Assembly: GCA_017417055.1 (NCBI GenBank)
Contig: JAFPZX010000169.1
Location: forward strand, 1 to 64,000
Length of the DNA: 64,000 bases
Direction: 5' to 3'
Origin: Anaerolineaceae bacterium
GTDB taxonomy: Bacteria; Chloroflexota; Anaerolineae; Anaerolineales; Anaerolineaceae
The notes beneath the pieces were generated by a model, which did not search any database, was not told the DNA's origin, and saw nothing but the letters and a program-made list of their open reading frames with translations. Positions 17,017 through 25,713 of this stretch are shown piece after piece. The first letter of the stretch is position 1. Each line of letters opens with the position of its first letter. A program made the position numbers and the translations under genes.

Positions 17017-17050
17017 ATGAAGCTGAGCTTCATAGCTTTTATTCTTTCTT
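17017..17050 (+). terminator. rho-independent terminator
   Basis: ATGAAGC TGA GCTTCAT forms a seven-base perfect stem at 17017-17033 directly after the stop of the upstream gene, followed by a T-rich run (TTTTATTCTTTCTTTTT). Confidence 0.75.
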
Positions 17051-17092
17051 TTTGCTAAAATACACACAAGAAAATGAAAGGAGATAAAAACT

Positions 17093-18574
17093 ATGAAAAA
17101 CACTTTTATGGATGGAATTAAAGAAAACGATCATGGTCCTGAGGCCTGGTATCCCCATATACGGAAACTTCGTCAGGATTTCCATGAATTGATTTCTGGA
17201 AAAGTCTCGGAAACAGATGTGGTTGCATATGTACACCGTCTGATGGAACAGCCACGCTATTATGGAAGCGATAAAAAGCTTCTGCTCTGGGCGATGGGTG
17301 AACCTAATGAAATGCCCTCTGATGCTCGCGAGGAATTTATCTATCAGCCTACCTATCTGGCAACAGCCATTATTGTTTATGCAATCCAGCACTATGACAC
17401 AGTAAGGAATATTCCAGATATCTTTCGGCTTTTGCATTATGCGCTTAATGGATGTTTGGGTCGTGGTTTCGGCGGTCACGGGTACGATTATGTGGAAGGA
17501 CTGATCGATACCATGTCAATCTTTGCGGATTGCGATATGGGTGCATTCCTTAATGCTCATCCAAAGCTGAATAAAGAATTCACGAATGCATTTGAAGAAA
17601 CCGTGAAATATATCGAGGATGAGCTTTGCACCGGGAAAGAACGAAATCAATGGAACAATGCCTCATATGAGGACGCAGCAGCCCCACTGCTTAAAAGGCT
17701 GAAAAGCTCACTTCTAAATCATTATCTGTTCGTCTACGGCACACTGATGCGGAATGGCAGTGCGGAAGATAAGCTTGCCGGCTGTCCTTTTCTCGGCAAA
17801 GCCATATTGAAAGATTACGCGATGTATAAAATCATAGATTATCCGGGAATCATCGCAAAACCCGGCGAGTGGGTGGAAGGCGAGCTTTACCGCATCCATG
17901 ACGATGACTTTGCGCGACTCGATCATTACGAAAGAGAAGGCGAGCTCTTTCAACGAGAGATTCTCACCGTAGAAAGCAGCACCGGTCCGCAGAAGGTCTG
18001 GGTCTATGTCTATCTCGATAAGCCGCAGGGGGATGTCATGCGTGAACCATGGATCAACGACAAGGAAGATATCGTCTGGTATGCCGGGTACGGATCCAAC
18101 CTCAGCGAAGAACGCTTCCTGTGTTATATAAAAAGCGGTTATTGCATAGAAAACGGGAAATGGTATGATGGCTGCTCCAATCCCACGCTTGTCTCCGAAA
18201 AAGACGACCGAGCCTGGTTCCCCGGTCAGATGTACTTCGGGAATACAAGCGGCTCCTGGAACCATAAAGGCGTAGCCTTCTATGATCCCAATGCCGCCGG
18301 GAGAACCTTCATGCGCATGTACAAAGTGACCCGTGAGCAGCTGATGGGGATTCAGAATCAGGAAGGACCAAGCGCAAACTGGTATGGCCGGATTTACGCT
18401 CTGGGTATTCATACCGACGGCACGCCGATTTACACCATGACTTCCGAGGCCCGTCATTCATTCAATGCTCCGGATGAAACCTATCAAAACCTGATTTTGA
18501 AAGCCCTGGTCGAAGAAAACGGCTTTACCGAAACAGAAGCCAATCTTTATCTCTCCCAGTGTCTCCACAATTAA
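17093..18574 (+). CDS. fusion of an unknown domain with two gamma-glutamylcyclotransferase-like domains
   Basis: A 493-residue cytoplasmic protein. Residues 1-205 are a helical domain I do not recognise. Residues 210-315 form an AIG2/GGCT-like domain: YLFVYGTLMRNG opens it and VEGELYRIHDDDFARLDHYE carries the usual acidic residue. Residues 328-493 start again with VWYAGYGSNLSEERFL, the opening of a second GGCT-fold domain of the YGSN type. GGCT-fold enzymes cyclise or cleave gamma-glutamyl compounds. ATG at 17093 has a perfect AAAGGAG site. Which domain is active, and on what, is unknown. Confidence 0.8.
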   Translation: MKNTFMDGIKENDHGPEAWYPHIRKLRQDFHELISGKVSETDVVAYVHRLMEQPRYYGSDKKLLLWAMGEPNEMPSDAREEFIYQPTYLATAIIVYAIQHYDTVRNIPDIFRLLHYALNGCLGRGFGGHGYDYVEGLIDTMSIFADCDMGAFLNAHPKLNKEFTNAFEETVKYIEDELCTGKERNQWNNASYEDAAAPLLKRLKSSLLNHYLFVYGTLMRNGSAEDKLAGCPFLGKAILKDYAMYKIIDYPGIIAKPGEWVEGELYRIHDDDFARLDHYEREGELFQREILTVESSTGPQKVWVYVYLDKPQGDVMREPWINDKEDIVWYAGYGSNLSEERFLCYIKSGYCIENGKWYDGCSNPTLVSEKDDRAWFPGQMYFGNTSGSWNHKGVAFYDPNAAGRTFMRMYKVTREQLMGIQNQEGPSANWYGRIYALGIHTDGTPIYTMTSEARHSFNAPDETYQNLILKALVEENGFTETEANLYLSQCLHN

Positions 18575-18720
18575 CATAAGCGGAATTGCCGGGGACGGTT
18601 ACACCGGAACTGTCCCCGCTGAGTCAAAGTGACCTGTTTTCTTTGACTCAGACTTGAGTCAACAGAACAGTTTTTTTTGACTCATTCAACGGGAAATGGC
18701 CATTAATCAGCGTTTCCTTA
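18574..18720. repeat. composite repeat: family A interrupted by a family B unit
   Basis: From the GGCT stop codon, GGGGACGGTT ... AACTGTCCCC is the family A core, and CATTAATCAGCGTTTCCTTA at 18701-18720 is a family A right end. Between them, 18620-18684 is a complete family B unit starting TGAGTCAAAGTGACC and ending TTGACTCA. The arrangement looks like B inserted in A. Confidence 0.75.
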
Positions 18721-18820
18721 AAACCGGAAACTGAGTTTCCGCACTGATTTACTTCTTTTCGTTACAATACAAACATAAAAATTAAAAAGCAGTGTATCGA
18801 ATCAAGACGAAGCTGGACAC

Positions 18821-18844
18821 GGGACAAGCCCCTGGGCCTGTCCC
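18821..18844. repeat. short palindrome, family E
   Basis: GGGACAAGCCCCTGGGCCTGTCCC, a 24-base near-perfect palindrome about 70 bases upstream of the HNH endonuclease gene. The same unit occurs at 29005-29028 and, with other centres, at 48567-48590. The rest of 18721-18909 has no recognised feature except a plausible TACAAT -10 box near 18765. Confidence 0.7.
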
Positions 18845-18909
18845 ACTGACCGGAAAAACTTTACAAACCAGTCATCTTTTCATGACATATATCAAAAGGA
18901 GCATAAATT

Positions 18910-20031
18910 ATGATAACCAATGATAAAAACATTGATGTTCTGAAACAGGCTGCGGAATATATCCTGGCCGGTAAAACATATGAAGCCGGAAATGTGATTC
19001 GGAAGGATTATCCTTTCACCTCGATAAACAAAGACTCCAGAAATTATACCAAAACCGAACAGATGGAGCAGTTCTTCAAAGACGGATTCATCGACCGCTA
19101 TTTCGGCACAAAACTCATCAATCCCGGAATGCTGCGCCTCCTTTCCGAAAAACTTCCCGAAGAATTCCCATACCAGGCAAATTGGAATACAGAAGTATGT
19201 CATATGGCATACTGGGATTACACCCCGACAATAGATCATATTGATCCGATTTCCCGCGGTGGTAAAGATGATAAATCCAATTGGACGACAACATCAATGA
19301 AGGGAAATCTTGCAAAAAGTAATTACACTATGGAACAGTTGAATTTTCATCTATATTCACCAGGTGATATTCACGAATGGGATGGTCTTTCAAAATTATT
19401 CATTGAAATCGTTGATAAAAATCCGGAGTTGAAACAGCTCAGCGGGATCAAAGATTGGTATGGTCCAACAAAACGAATTATGGAGCAACATTACACAGAC
19501 CTTCTGCCGGAAAAGAAAACTGTAAAGAAAGATACGGCCAAGAGGCATTTATTACCACAAAAAACAAACAGAAGGAATATTGTCAATACCGGTGCAGATA
19601 AACAGGCATTTCTTGACAACATCAAAAATCACAGTGATAAGCTCAGCGATACAGCAATATATGCGATGTCTGATATTTTGGCGGTCTTTGAAAACATTTC
19701 AAGAAAATTTAATCTGTCGCTTGTTTACTCCAGATCGGGAAATGGACACAGAGTTCTGGCAACATTGAAAGATAATGATAACAAGTCGGTTTTTGCAGAG
19801 TATTCAAATGGAGAGATATGGGCTACAGGACAGGATAATAATAAAGATGATGATATCAAAATCTTTATCCGCAGTGTTTTGAACAGGTTGATTGAAGAAA
19901 AATTATTCAAAAAAACAGAAAACAGCCTTTCTGCTTCTCAATGGGGGATTAACCTGACAGGCTCCAAAGGAAATTCCTCTATAGACAAACAAATCATTCG
20001 CTTCGTTGAGATTTTAAACGAGGAAATTTAG
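18910..20031 (+). CDS. HNH endonuclease-domain protein
   Basis: A 373-residue protein. The HNH site is TPTIDHIDPISRGGKDDKSN (D109-H110, with Asn at 124) followed by the NxxxSN stretch GNLAKSNYTM near 135; these residues bind a metal and cut the phosphodiester. The N-terminal 100 residues hold a conserved-looking KTEQMEQFFKDGFIDRY. A linker rich in Lys follows, then a C-terminal domain (residues 235-373) of mixed strands that I do not recognise. AAAAGGAG precedes the ATG. Roles in restriction, repair or as a homing-type enzyme are all possible. Base use is AT-rich, as in the two preceding genes. Confidence 0.78.
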   Translation: MITNDKNIDVLKQAAEYILAGKTYEAGNVIRKDYPFTSINKDSRNYTKTEQMEQFFKDGFIDRYFGTKLINPGMLRLLSEKLPEEFPYQANWNTEVCHMAYWDYTPTIDHIDPISRGGKDDKSNWTTTSMKGNLAKSNYTMEQLNFHLYSPGDIHEWDGLSKLFIEIVDKNPELKQLSGIKDWYGPTKRIMEQHYTDLLPEKKTVKKDTAKRHLLPQKTNRRNIVNTGADKQAFLDNIKNHSDKLSDTAIYAMSDILAVFENISRKFNLSLVYSRSGNGHRVLATLKDNDNKSVFAEYSNGEIWATGQDNNKDDDIKIFIRSVLNRLIEEKLFKKTENSLSASQWGINLTGSKGNSSIDKQIIRFVEILNEEI

Positions 20032-20106
20032 AACCTCTATCAAGAGCTCACGAGAACTGTTCTGAAAAGTTATTAGACGATTACAGAATTTACAAAAATT
20101 ATAACG

Positions 20107-20141
20107 AATATCCGGCTCAACAATTGAGGCGGATATTTTTG
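20107..20141 (+). terminator. rho-independent terminator after the HNH gene
   Basis: AATATCCG (20107-20114) and CGGATATT (20130-20137) pair perfectly and are extended by GCTCAA/TTGAGG with one mismatch; a TTTTT run follows. Confidence 0.8.
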
Positions 20142-20513
20142 GTGAATTCACATTTTTATATGTATTTTGGTGTATTCTCATCACATTTTTATAATGTTTT
20201 ATGAAATACAAATAACAAAAGAAAAGAAACTAAGATGTTTCATAGCTTAATAATTGTCGTACGGGTCAGAACTGAACTGTGTCTTGCAATTCCGAATGAT
20301 AATGAGATAGATATTCCGTTTTGATCCGGTAAGTGACACAAACTTACATCGTTATAGTACTTTGAAAACAGGTCATATGCAATATGAAGTTATAATTATC
20401 GGAACACACGGAGCCATGCTGCCGACATTAGCGATCCGGTCTTCGTGTGTGTCTTCCAGGTTCTGAACATGTACTATTTCTGATAAGGTTCAACCATATA
20501 TAGGAGAAAATTT
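20142..20513. other. long AT-rich non-coding gap and leader
   Basis: No gene is seen. An imperfect direct repeat (GGTG-ATTC ... CACATTTTTATA) is present at 20141-20162 and 20169-20196. A degenerate palindrome with ends ACACACGGAG and CTTCGTGTGT lies near 20402-20455 and may be a decayed family C unit. The last 50 bases hold the ribosome site TAGGAG for the 5'-nucleotidase gene. Confidence 0.5.
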
Positions 20514-22205
20514 ATGAAAAACTCTAAAAATGCCGTATGTTTCGCATTTATTATATTTCTTGTAAGCATTGCATGTGTAATGCCTGTGTTTGGAGAGGGC
20601 GAGGCTACGAAAACGAATGACAATGATGAAGTGGCAGCTGTCGTTCTCTTTACAAACGACATTCACTGCGCATATGAGGAGAACATCGGATTTGATGGTC
20701 TGGCTCTTTATAAAAAACAGCTGGAACAGGTGTATGACCATGTGTTCCTGGTGGACAGTGGTGATGCTGTTCAGGGTTCGGCAATCGGTGTTATCTCCAA
20801 AGGACAGGCGATCACCCGGATGATGAATGCCGTGGGATATGATGTGGCGACGCTGGGGAATCACGAATTCGATTTTGGCATGGAAGCTCTGGATGACATT
20901 GTGGAGCTGTTTGAGGGAACCTATGTCTGTGTCAATTTCTGTACATCAGACGGTACGCCAATCTTCTCGCCGGGAATCATTTTGGATGCAGGGGAAATGC
21001 AGATTGGCTTTGTAGGAGCTGATACGCCGGATACCTACACAAAAACATCAATCAGAAACATTCTGGATGATTCCGGTCAGCCAATGTACGATTTCCTTGT
21101 CGATCGGGATGGAAGCAAGCTGCGCGGAGCCCTGCAGGACAATGTAAACAAACTTCGCCGTGAAGGCGCCGATGTTGTGATCCTGCTTTCACATCTGGGA
21201 GACAATGAAGCTGTCTCGGAACAGTTCCAGTTGTCGAATATCATGGAAGGCGTGAATGGAATCGATGCCATATTCGACGGGCATACCCATCAGTTTTTTT
21301 CTAAAACCATCAAAGACAAAGAAGGAAAAGAGGTGATTGCACTGCAAACCGGAACGAAATTTGAGAGCGTAGGTCAGCTGACGATCTACAAAGATGGGCA
21401 CATGGATGCGAAACTCGTTGAAGAGATTCCCGGATCTGACAGTCTGCCTATGGAAACAGTAGTGAGAAGAGGGAAGGAACGATTTATTGATCCCGAAATG
21501 CACGCAATCCAGACCGAGATTGTACAATCCTATTCGGACATTTTGAATGAGAAAATCGGAGAGACTTCCTTTGACATGCTTGTAGAAGAGGACGGATCCT
21601 ATACAATCAGCCGTGGCCAGGAAAATGCGCTGTGTGAGCTGGTTGCGGACGCCTATCGGGAGGCCGGGAAATCAGATATAGGTTTTGCCGCGGCAGGAAG
21701 CCTGAGGAACAATATTCTGAAGGGGGACATTACCTACAGCAATCTGCTGAGTTTGATCCCATACACTAATGAAATTCAAACTATCAGTGTCAGCGGTCAG
21801 ATGCTGAAAGATATTCTTGAATACTCAGTCAGCGATCTTCCTTTATCATCAGCAAAATTCCCACAGGTTTCAGGACTTACCTTCACGATTGACATGTCAA
21901 TAGAAAGCAGCGTTAGACTGGATGATAAAGGTCTGTTTACTTATGTAGACGGTCCTTACCGCGTTTCAGATATTCAGGTTGACGGGAAAGACCTGGATCT
22001 TTCCGCAGAATATACGCTGACTACCACCGATTATATTATCAATGGCGGGGATGGCTTTTCTACTTTTCGGGAATCTGATTTCGTGAATGACACCATGAAG
22101 GTAGATAATATCGTCGTGAAGGAATATATAGTGAATGTACTTGGCGGTGTGATACCGGATATTTACAGAGAACCGCTGGGAAGGATAAACGTCGTTAACC
22201 CGTGA
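20514..22205 (+). CDS. secreted UshA-like 5'-nucleotidase/phosphoesterase
   Basis: A 563-residue protein. Residues 1-28 form a signal peptide. The metallophosphatase domain has VVLFTNDIHCAYEE (D49, H51), LVDSGDAVQGS (D81, D84), GNHEFDFG (115-122), LLSHLGD and the closing IFDGHTHQFF, giving the complete two-metal site. From about residue 340 to the end is the 5'-nucleotidase C-terminal domain (GQENALCELVADAYREA, SLIPYTNEI, ITYSNLLS, the substrate loop ending INGGDGFSTF). It would release phosphate from nucleotides outside the membrane. No LPxTG tail is seen, so it may be secreted free or bound otherwise. TATAGGAG precedes the ATG. Confidence 0.92.
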   Translation: MKNSKNAVCFAFIIFLVSIACVMPVFGEGEATKTNDNDEVAAVVLFTNDIHCAYEENIGFDGLALYKKQLEQVYDHVFLVDSGDAVQGSAIGVISKGQAITRMMNAVGYDVATLGNHEFDFGMEALDDIVELFEGTYVCVNFCTSDGTPIFSPGIILDAGEMQIGFVGADTPDTYTKTSIRNILDDSGQPMYDFLVDRDGSKLRGALQDNVNKLRREGADVVILLSHLGDNEAVSEQFQLSNIMEGVNGIDAIFDGHTHQFFSKTIKDKEGKEVIALQTGTKFESVGQLTIYKDGHMDAKLVEEIPGSDSLPMETVVRRGKERFIDPEMHAIQTEIVQSYSDILNEKIGETSFDMLVEEDGSYTISRGQENALCELVADAYREAGKSDIGFAAAGSLRNNILKGDITYSNLLSLIPYTNEIQTISVSGQMLKDILEYSVSDLPLSSAKFPQVSGLTFTIDMSIESSVRLDDKGLFTYVDGPYRVSDIQVDGKDLDLSAEYTLTTTDYIINGGDGFSTFRESDFVNDTMKVDNIVVKEYIVNVLGGVIPDIYREPLGRINVVNP

Positions 22206-22260
22206 CCTTTCTGTTCACGGAACTTCCGGAGGACTCTCCCCATTACTATGGACTGCAATT

Positions 22261-22300
22261 AGCAGGAACTGTCTTTTTTGGACTGTTCCTGCTGATCTGA
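22261..22300 (+). terminator. hairpin after the 5'-nucleotidase gene
   Basis: AGCAGGAACTGTC (22261-22273) pairs with GACTGTTCCTGCT (22281-22293) with one mismatch; a weak T-rich tract (GATCTGATTTTA) follows. Probably an intrinsic terminator. Confidence 0.65.
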
Positions 22301-22329
22301 TTTTATGCAATAAGATTACGCTATAATAT

Positions 22330-22430
22330 TTAGGAAGGCATTGATTAATTGAGTCTCAGGGACGGGTCTCCAGAGAAATGAGAGGAACTGTCCTCCCGCA
22401 ATCATCGAAATTAATCAGCGTTTTTCTAAG
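22330..22430. repeat. palindromic repeat, family A copy
   Basis: Left end TTAGGAAGGCATTGATTAATT, right end AAATTAATCAGCGTTTTTCTAAG, core GGGACGGGTCTCC ... GAGGAACTGTCC. It lies between the 5'-nucleotidase terminator and the 72-residue gene that opens the mvaD-mutL set. No coding feature is seen in the rest of 22301-22591. Confidence 0.85.
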
Positions 22431-22591
22431 TATAACATGATTTTTGTGCGTGAAAAATAATACAAAATTGTATAAAATTAATCCCCGGAACTTGTCCTCA
22501 TATATGTTGCTTTGGGTTCTGAAAAGATACCAACTATGGAAAAAAAACGGATTTTTTGCTATACTCAATAGCATAGAGAACGGGAGGGATT

Positions 22592-22810
22592 ATGGCTGTT
22601 AAAATTTTGGATGATTCCATCACATTTGAAGTATTTATCGATCATGAAGACGCCGGATTTGAGGATGACGTATGTCTGCGCTTCACGGAAACATGCCCGG
22701 AAGAAGAAAAGGTATTTTACGGCGGAGAAAACAATCTGTATGTCACCCGCGAGCAGGCGCGGAAAATCGCCATGGAAATTTTGAAAACACTGGAAGCGGA
22801 AAATGATTAA
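22592..22810 (+). CDS. small conserved-type hypothetical protein
   Basis: A 72-residue acidic protein starting MAVKILDDSITFEVFIDHED. It has two short strand-like segments and ends in a helix REQARKIAMEILKTLEAE. I do not recognise it. The ATG follows a GGGAGGG site, and the end overlaps the start of mvaD by eight bases, so it is translated with the mevalonate/mutL operon. It might be an accessory protein of one of these enzymes, but nothing in the sequence says which. Confidence 0.75.
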   Translation: MAVKILDDSITFEVFIDHEDAGFEDDVCLRFTETCPEEEKVFYGGENNLYVTREQARKIAMEILKTLEAEND

Positions 22811-23774
22811 ATCCGCTTCCGCAATTGCCCATCCGAACATTGCCTTTATCAAATATTGGGGAAACCGTGACGACAGTCTCCGGCTGCCGGCAAACGGTTC
22901 TATCTCAATGAATCTCGGCGGCCTGTTTACAAAGACCCGTGTCACATTCCGGGATGATCTGCGTGCGGATGTTCTGACTATCGGCGGGAAAGAGGTAACG
23001 GGGGCAGCGCTCGACCGTGTCTCAGCTTTTATGGACCATGTCCGCTTGTTGGCTCCTGAGGCGAGATATGCGGAAATTGTCAGTGAAAACAATTTCCCGA
23101 TGGGGGCCGGGATTGCCTCTTCCGCGGCAGCATTTTCCGCCCTGGCTCTGGCCGCAAGTGCGGCAGCGGGGATGAATCTTAAAGAAAATGAATTATCCCG
23201 CCTGGCGCGGTTGGGATCCGGTTCTGCCTGCCGTTCGATCCCGGATGGTTTCTGCGAATGGGCTTATGGCAGCGGTGATGAAGATTCCTGGGCTGTTTCG
23301 ATTGCACCGGCTTCTCATTGGGCTTTAACGGATCTTATTGCCCTCATCAGCGCAGAACACAAAAAGACTGGTTCCTCGGCAGGCCACACGGCCGCGCTTA
23401 CCAGTCCGTTCCAGCCGGAACGCGTGCGGACAGCCCCGGAACGGATAAAGAAATGCCGGGATGCGATCCTGAACAAAGATTTTGCCACTCTTGCGGAGGT
23501 TAGTGAAAGCGACATGATCATGATGCACAGCGTGATGATGACGCAGAAGCCTCCCTTGTTTTATTGGGAACCGACTTCGATCCGTCTCATCAAAGCGGTT
23601 CGGGATTGGCGGGAAGAGGGACTGCCCTGTTTCGCAACGCTGGACGCCGGGCCGAATGTTCACGTGATTTGTCCTTCGGAAGTGATGGATGAAGTTCAGC
23701 AAAAGATGAAAAAAATATCCGGGATCAGTGACATTCTTGTTTCAGCTCCCGGCGGAAAGGCACATTTGGTATGA
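22803..23774 (+). CDS. mvaD: mevalonate-pathway decarboxylase (diphospho- or phosphomevalonate)
   Basis: A 323-residue GHMP-fold enzyme. NIAFIKYWGNRDDSLRLPAN (K17), PMGAGIASSAAAFSALAL (phosphate loop), GSGSACRSIPDGF (S141, R144) and TLDAGPNVHV (D281) match the ATP-dependent decarboxylases that make isopentenyl (di)phosphate from (di)phosphomevalonate; R144 and D281 are the catalytic pair. The second lysine of the usual KYWGKR motif is Asn21. In the alternative mevalonate pathway of Chloroflexi and haloarchaea the enzyme acts on monophosphomevalonate, and this substitution may point that way. The gene overlaps both neighbours (eight and four bases) in one operon. Confidence 0.88.
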   Translation: MIKSASAIAHPNIAFIKYWGNRDDSLRLPANGSISMNLGGLFTKTRVTFRDDLRADVLTIGGKEVTGAALDRVSAFMDHVRLLAPEARYAEIVSENNFPMGAGIASSAAAFSALALAASAAAGMNLKENELSRLARLGSGSACRSIPDGFCEWAYGSGDEDSWAVSIAPASHWALTDLIALISAEHKKTGSSAGHTAALTSPFQPERVRTAPERIKKCRDAILNKDFATLAEVSESDMIMMHSVMMTQKPPLFYWEPTSIRLIKAVRDWREEGLPCFATLDAGPNVHVICPSEVMDEVQQKMKKISGISDILVSAPGGKAHLV

Positions 23775-25711
23775 CGATTCAGGTATTAGCGGATGAAGTT
23801 GCTTCCCAAATCGCGGCGGGTGAAGTGATCGAACGGCCGGCTTCGGTTGTGAAGGAATTGATTGAAAATTCCATCGATGCCGGAGCGACGAAAATCGTCA
23901 TTCATATCGAATCAGCGGGAAAAAAGCTGATTGAGATCATCGATGATGGCTGCGGGATCCCGGCAGATGAACTGGAGACCGCGGTCAAGCGTCACGCGAC
24001 ATCCAAGCTGCGCACGGCTGATGATCTGTTTCACATCAAAACACTCGGGTTCCGCGGGGAAGCACTGGCCGCAGCGGGATCAGTTTCCCGCATGACCATC
24101 ACCACCCGGACAGCGGAAAGCGAGACCGCGCACCGCATTGTGGTGGACGGCGGTTTTGTGACTTCAAACAAACCGGTGGGTGCTCCTTTCGGGACGACGA
24201 TCACCATTGAAGACCTGTTTTACAATGTCCCCGCCCGTTTGAAGTTCCTCAAAAGCGATACCACTGAGCGCAATCAGATCGAAACACTGATTTCCCGTTA
24301 TGCCCTGGCGTATCCCGATATCCGCTGGCAGCTGATCAATGAAAATAAAACCGTTCTGCAAACCACCGGAAATGGCAACTACCGCGAGATCCTTTCCGCA
24401 ATTTATGGGCTTGATATTGCCAAGCAGTTTATTGAAGTGGAACTGGATGAGGAAGGGCTGACCATATTCGGCTTTATTTCTCCGGTTGGGCTGACACGTT
24501 CCAACCGCAAGGAGATGAATTATTTCGTCAACGGCCGCTGGGTCCAGGAACAGGCGCTGAATTCTTCGGTACAGCGGGCTTACCAAACGCTGATCATGGT
24601 CGGACGTTTTCCGATCATTGCTCTGTTTATCTCCATTGATCCGGAAGATGTGGATGTCAATGTCCATCCAGCCAAGGCTGAAGTGCGCTTCAAGAATCCG
24701 GACCGCATCATCGGCGGTGTCCATCGGGCAGTGCGGCGGGGATTGATCACCCAGTCGCCGGTGCCGGAACTGAATACGCCGACCGCCTGGCCTTCCTATA
24801 AACAGACACCGCCGCCGTTTGACCCGAACGGACAGGGCGTGCCGACCGCACAGCCGCTGTGGCGGTCCAACCTGATGAACGGGACGGAAGCTGCTGCTCC
24901 GGCTGCGGATGTGAATATGGACGAACTGCTCTCTCCTCCGGGGCCTGCGATGCCGCAGACGACGTCTTCCGGTCCGGTCTATCAGCCCTTTATGCCGCAG
25001 CCTGTGCCGGTACCGCAGGAAAGTCAGACAGAAGCGGCGCCGCCGTCTTTTCCTGCGGCAAATCCCACTCCGGTTCCGCCTTCCGTAACCGCCGCTGCTC
25101 CGGCTGCTCAAAAATCTTCACCCTTTTTCCCGATCCTGCGCTGGATCGGACAGGTGGGTTCGACATATATTATCGCTGAAGGACCGGACGGACTCTATCT
25201 GATTGACCAGCACGCGGCCCATGAGCGGATCCTCTACGAAAAGATGCTGGATGCGGAGGCAAACGGGACGATCGTCTCGCAGGCCTTGTTGGAACCCGCC
25301 GTGGTGCAGCTGCCGCCCTGGCAGGCTTCGGCTTTGGAGGAAAATCTGCCGATCCTCAAACATCTCGGTTTTGAGATCGAAGAGTTCGGCCCGAATGCCT
25401 TCCGGGTGCTTGCCATGCCTACACTTTTTGAAAAAGGCTCTCCTGCTGCCGCGATTGCCGCGGTTGTGGAGGATATCGAAAATGACAGTGTCCCGATGCA
25501 GGGGCTGACGTCTGAAAAGGTTGCTTCCTATGTCTGCAAACGCATGGCTGTGAAGGCCGGGCAGACCCTCAGCACCGACGAGCAGCGGGCGCTGATCCGT
25601 GACCTGGAACAATGCCGCTCTCCGCGGACCTGTCCGCATGGACGTCCGACGATGATCCATCTGAGCATTGACCTGCTGGAAAAGCAGTTCGGTCGGAAAG
25701 GTGCTTTCTGA
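23771..25711 (+). CDS. mutL: DNA mismatch repair protein MutL (endonuclease type)
   Basis: A 646-residue protein. The GHKL ATPase has IAAGEVIERPASVVKELIEN, DDGCGI and GFRGEAL, followed by the MutL transducer with VNGRWVQ and DVNVHPAKAEVRF. A long Pro/Ala/Gln-rich linker spans about 335-450. The C-terminal dimerisation/endonuclease domain has DQHAAHERILYEKML, CKRMAVKAG and CPHGRPT, the metal-binding set of nicking MutL proteins. It links MutS recognition to strand nicking. Starts with ATGA overlap on mvaD; the linker is long for the family. mutS is not in the window. Confidence 0.96.
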   Translation: MTIQVLADEVASQIAAGEVIERPASVVKELIENSIDAGATKIVIHIESAGKKLIEIIDDGCGIPADELETAVKRHATSKLRTADDLFHIKTLGFRGEALAAAGSVSRMTITTRTAESETAHRIVVDGGFVTSNKPVGAPFGTTITIEDLFYNVPARLKFLKSDTTERNQIETLISRYALAYPDIRWQLINENKTVLQTTGNGNYREILSAIYGLDIAKQFIEVELDEEGLTIFGFISPVGLTRSNRKEMNYFVNGRWVQEQALNSSVQRAYQTLIMVGRFPIIALFISIDPEDVDVNVHPAKAEVRFKNPDRIIGGVHRAVRRGLITQSPVPELNTPTAWPSYKQTPPPFDPNGQGVPTAQPLWRSNLMNGTEAAAPAADVNMDELLSPPGPAMPQTTSSGPVYQPFMPQPVPVPQESQTEAAPPSFPAANPTPVPPSVTAAAPAAQKSSPFFPILRWIGQVGSTYIIAEGPDGLYLIDQHAAHERILYEKMLDAEANGTIVSQALLEPAVVQLPPWQASALEENLPILKHLGFEIEEFGPNAFRVLAMPTLFEKGSPAAAIAAVVEDIENDSVPMQGLTSEKVASYVCKRMAVKAGQTLSTDEQRALIRDLEQCRSPRTCPHGRPTMIHLSIDLLEKQFGRKGAF

Positions 25712-25713
25712 TC

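Noticed and set aside
22356-22574. 72-codon minus-strand frame through a family A repeat
   Set aside because: No ribosome site or family; it only shows that the repeat has an open frame, as noted for 51896-52090.
24164-25111. Open frame of 315 codons opposite mutL
   Set aside because: Arg- and His-rich low-complexity translation, fully inside mutL, which is clearly coding.
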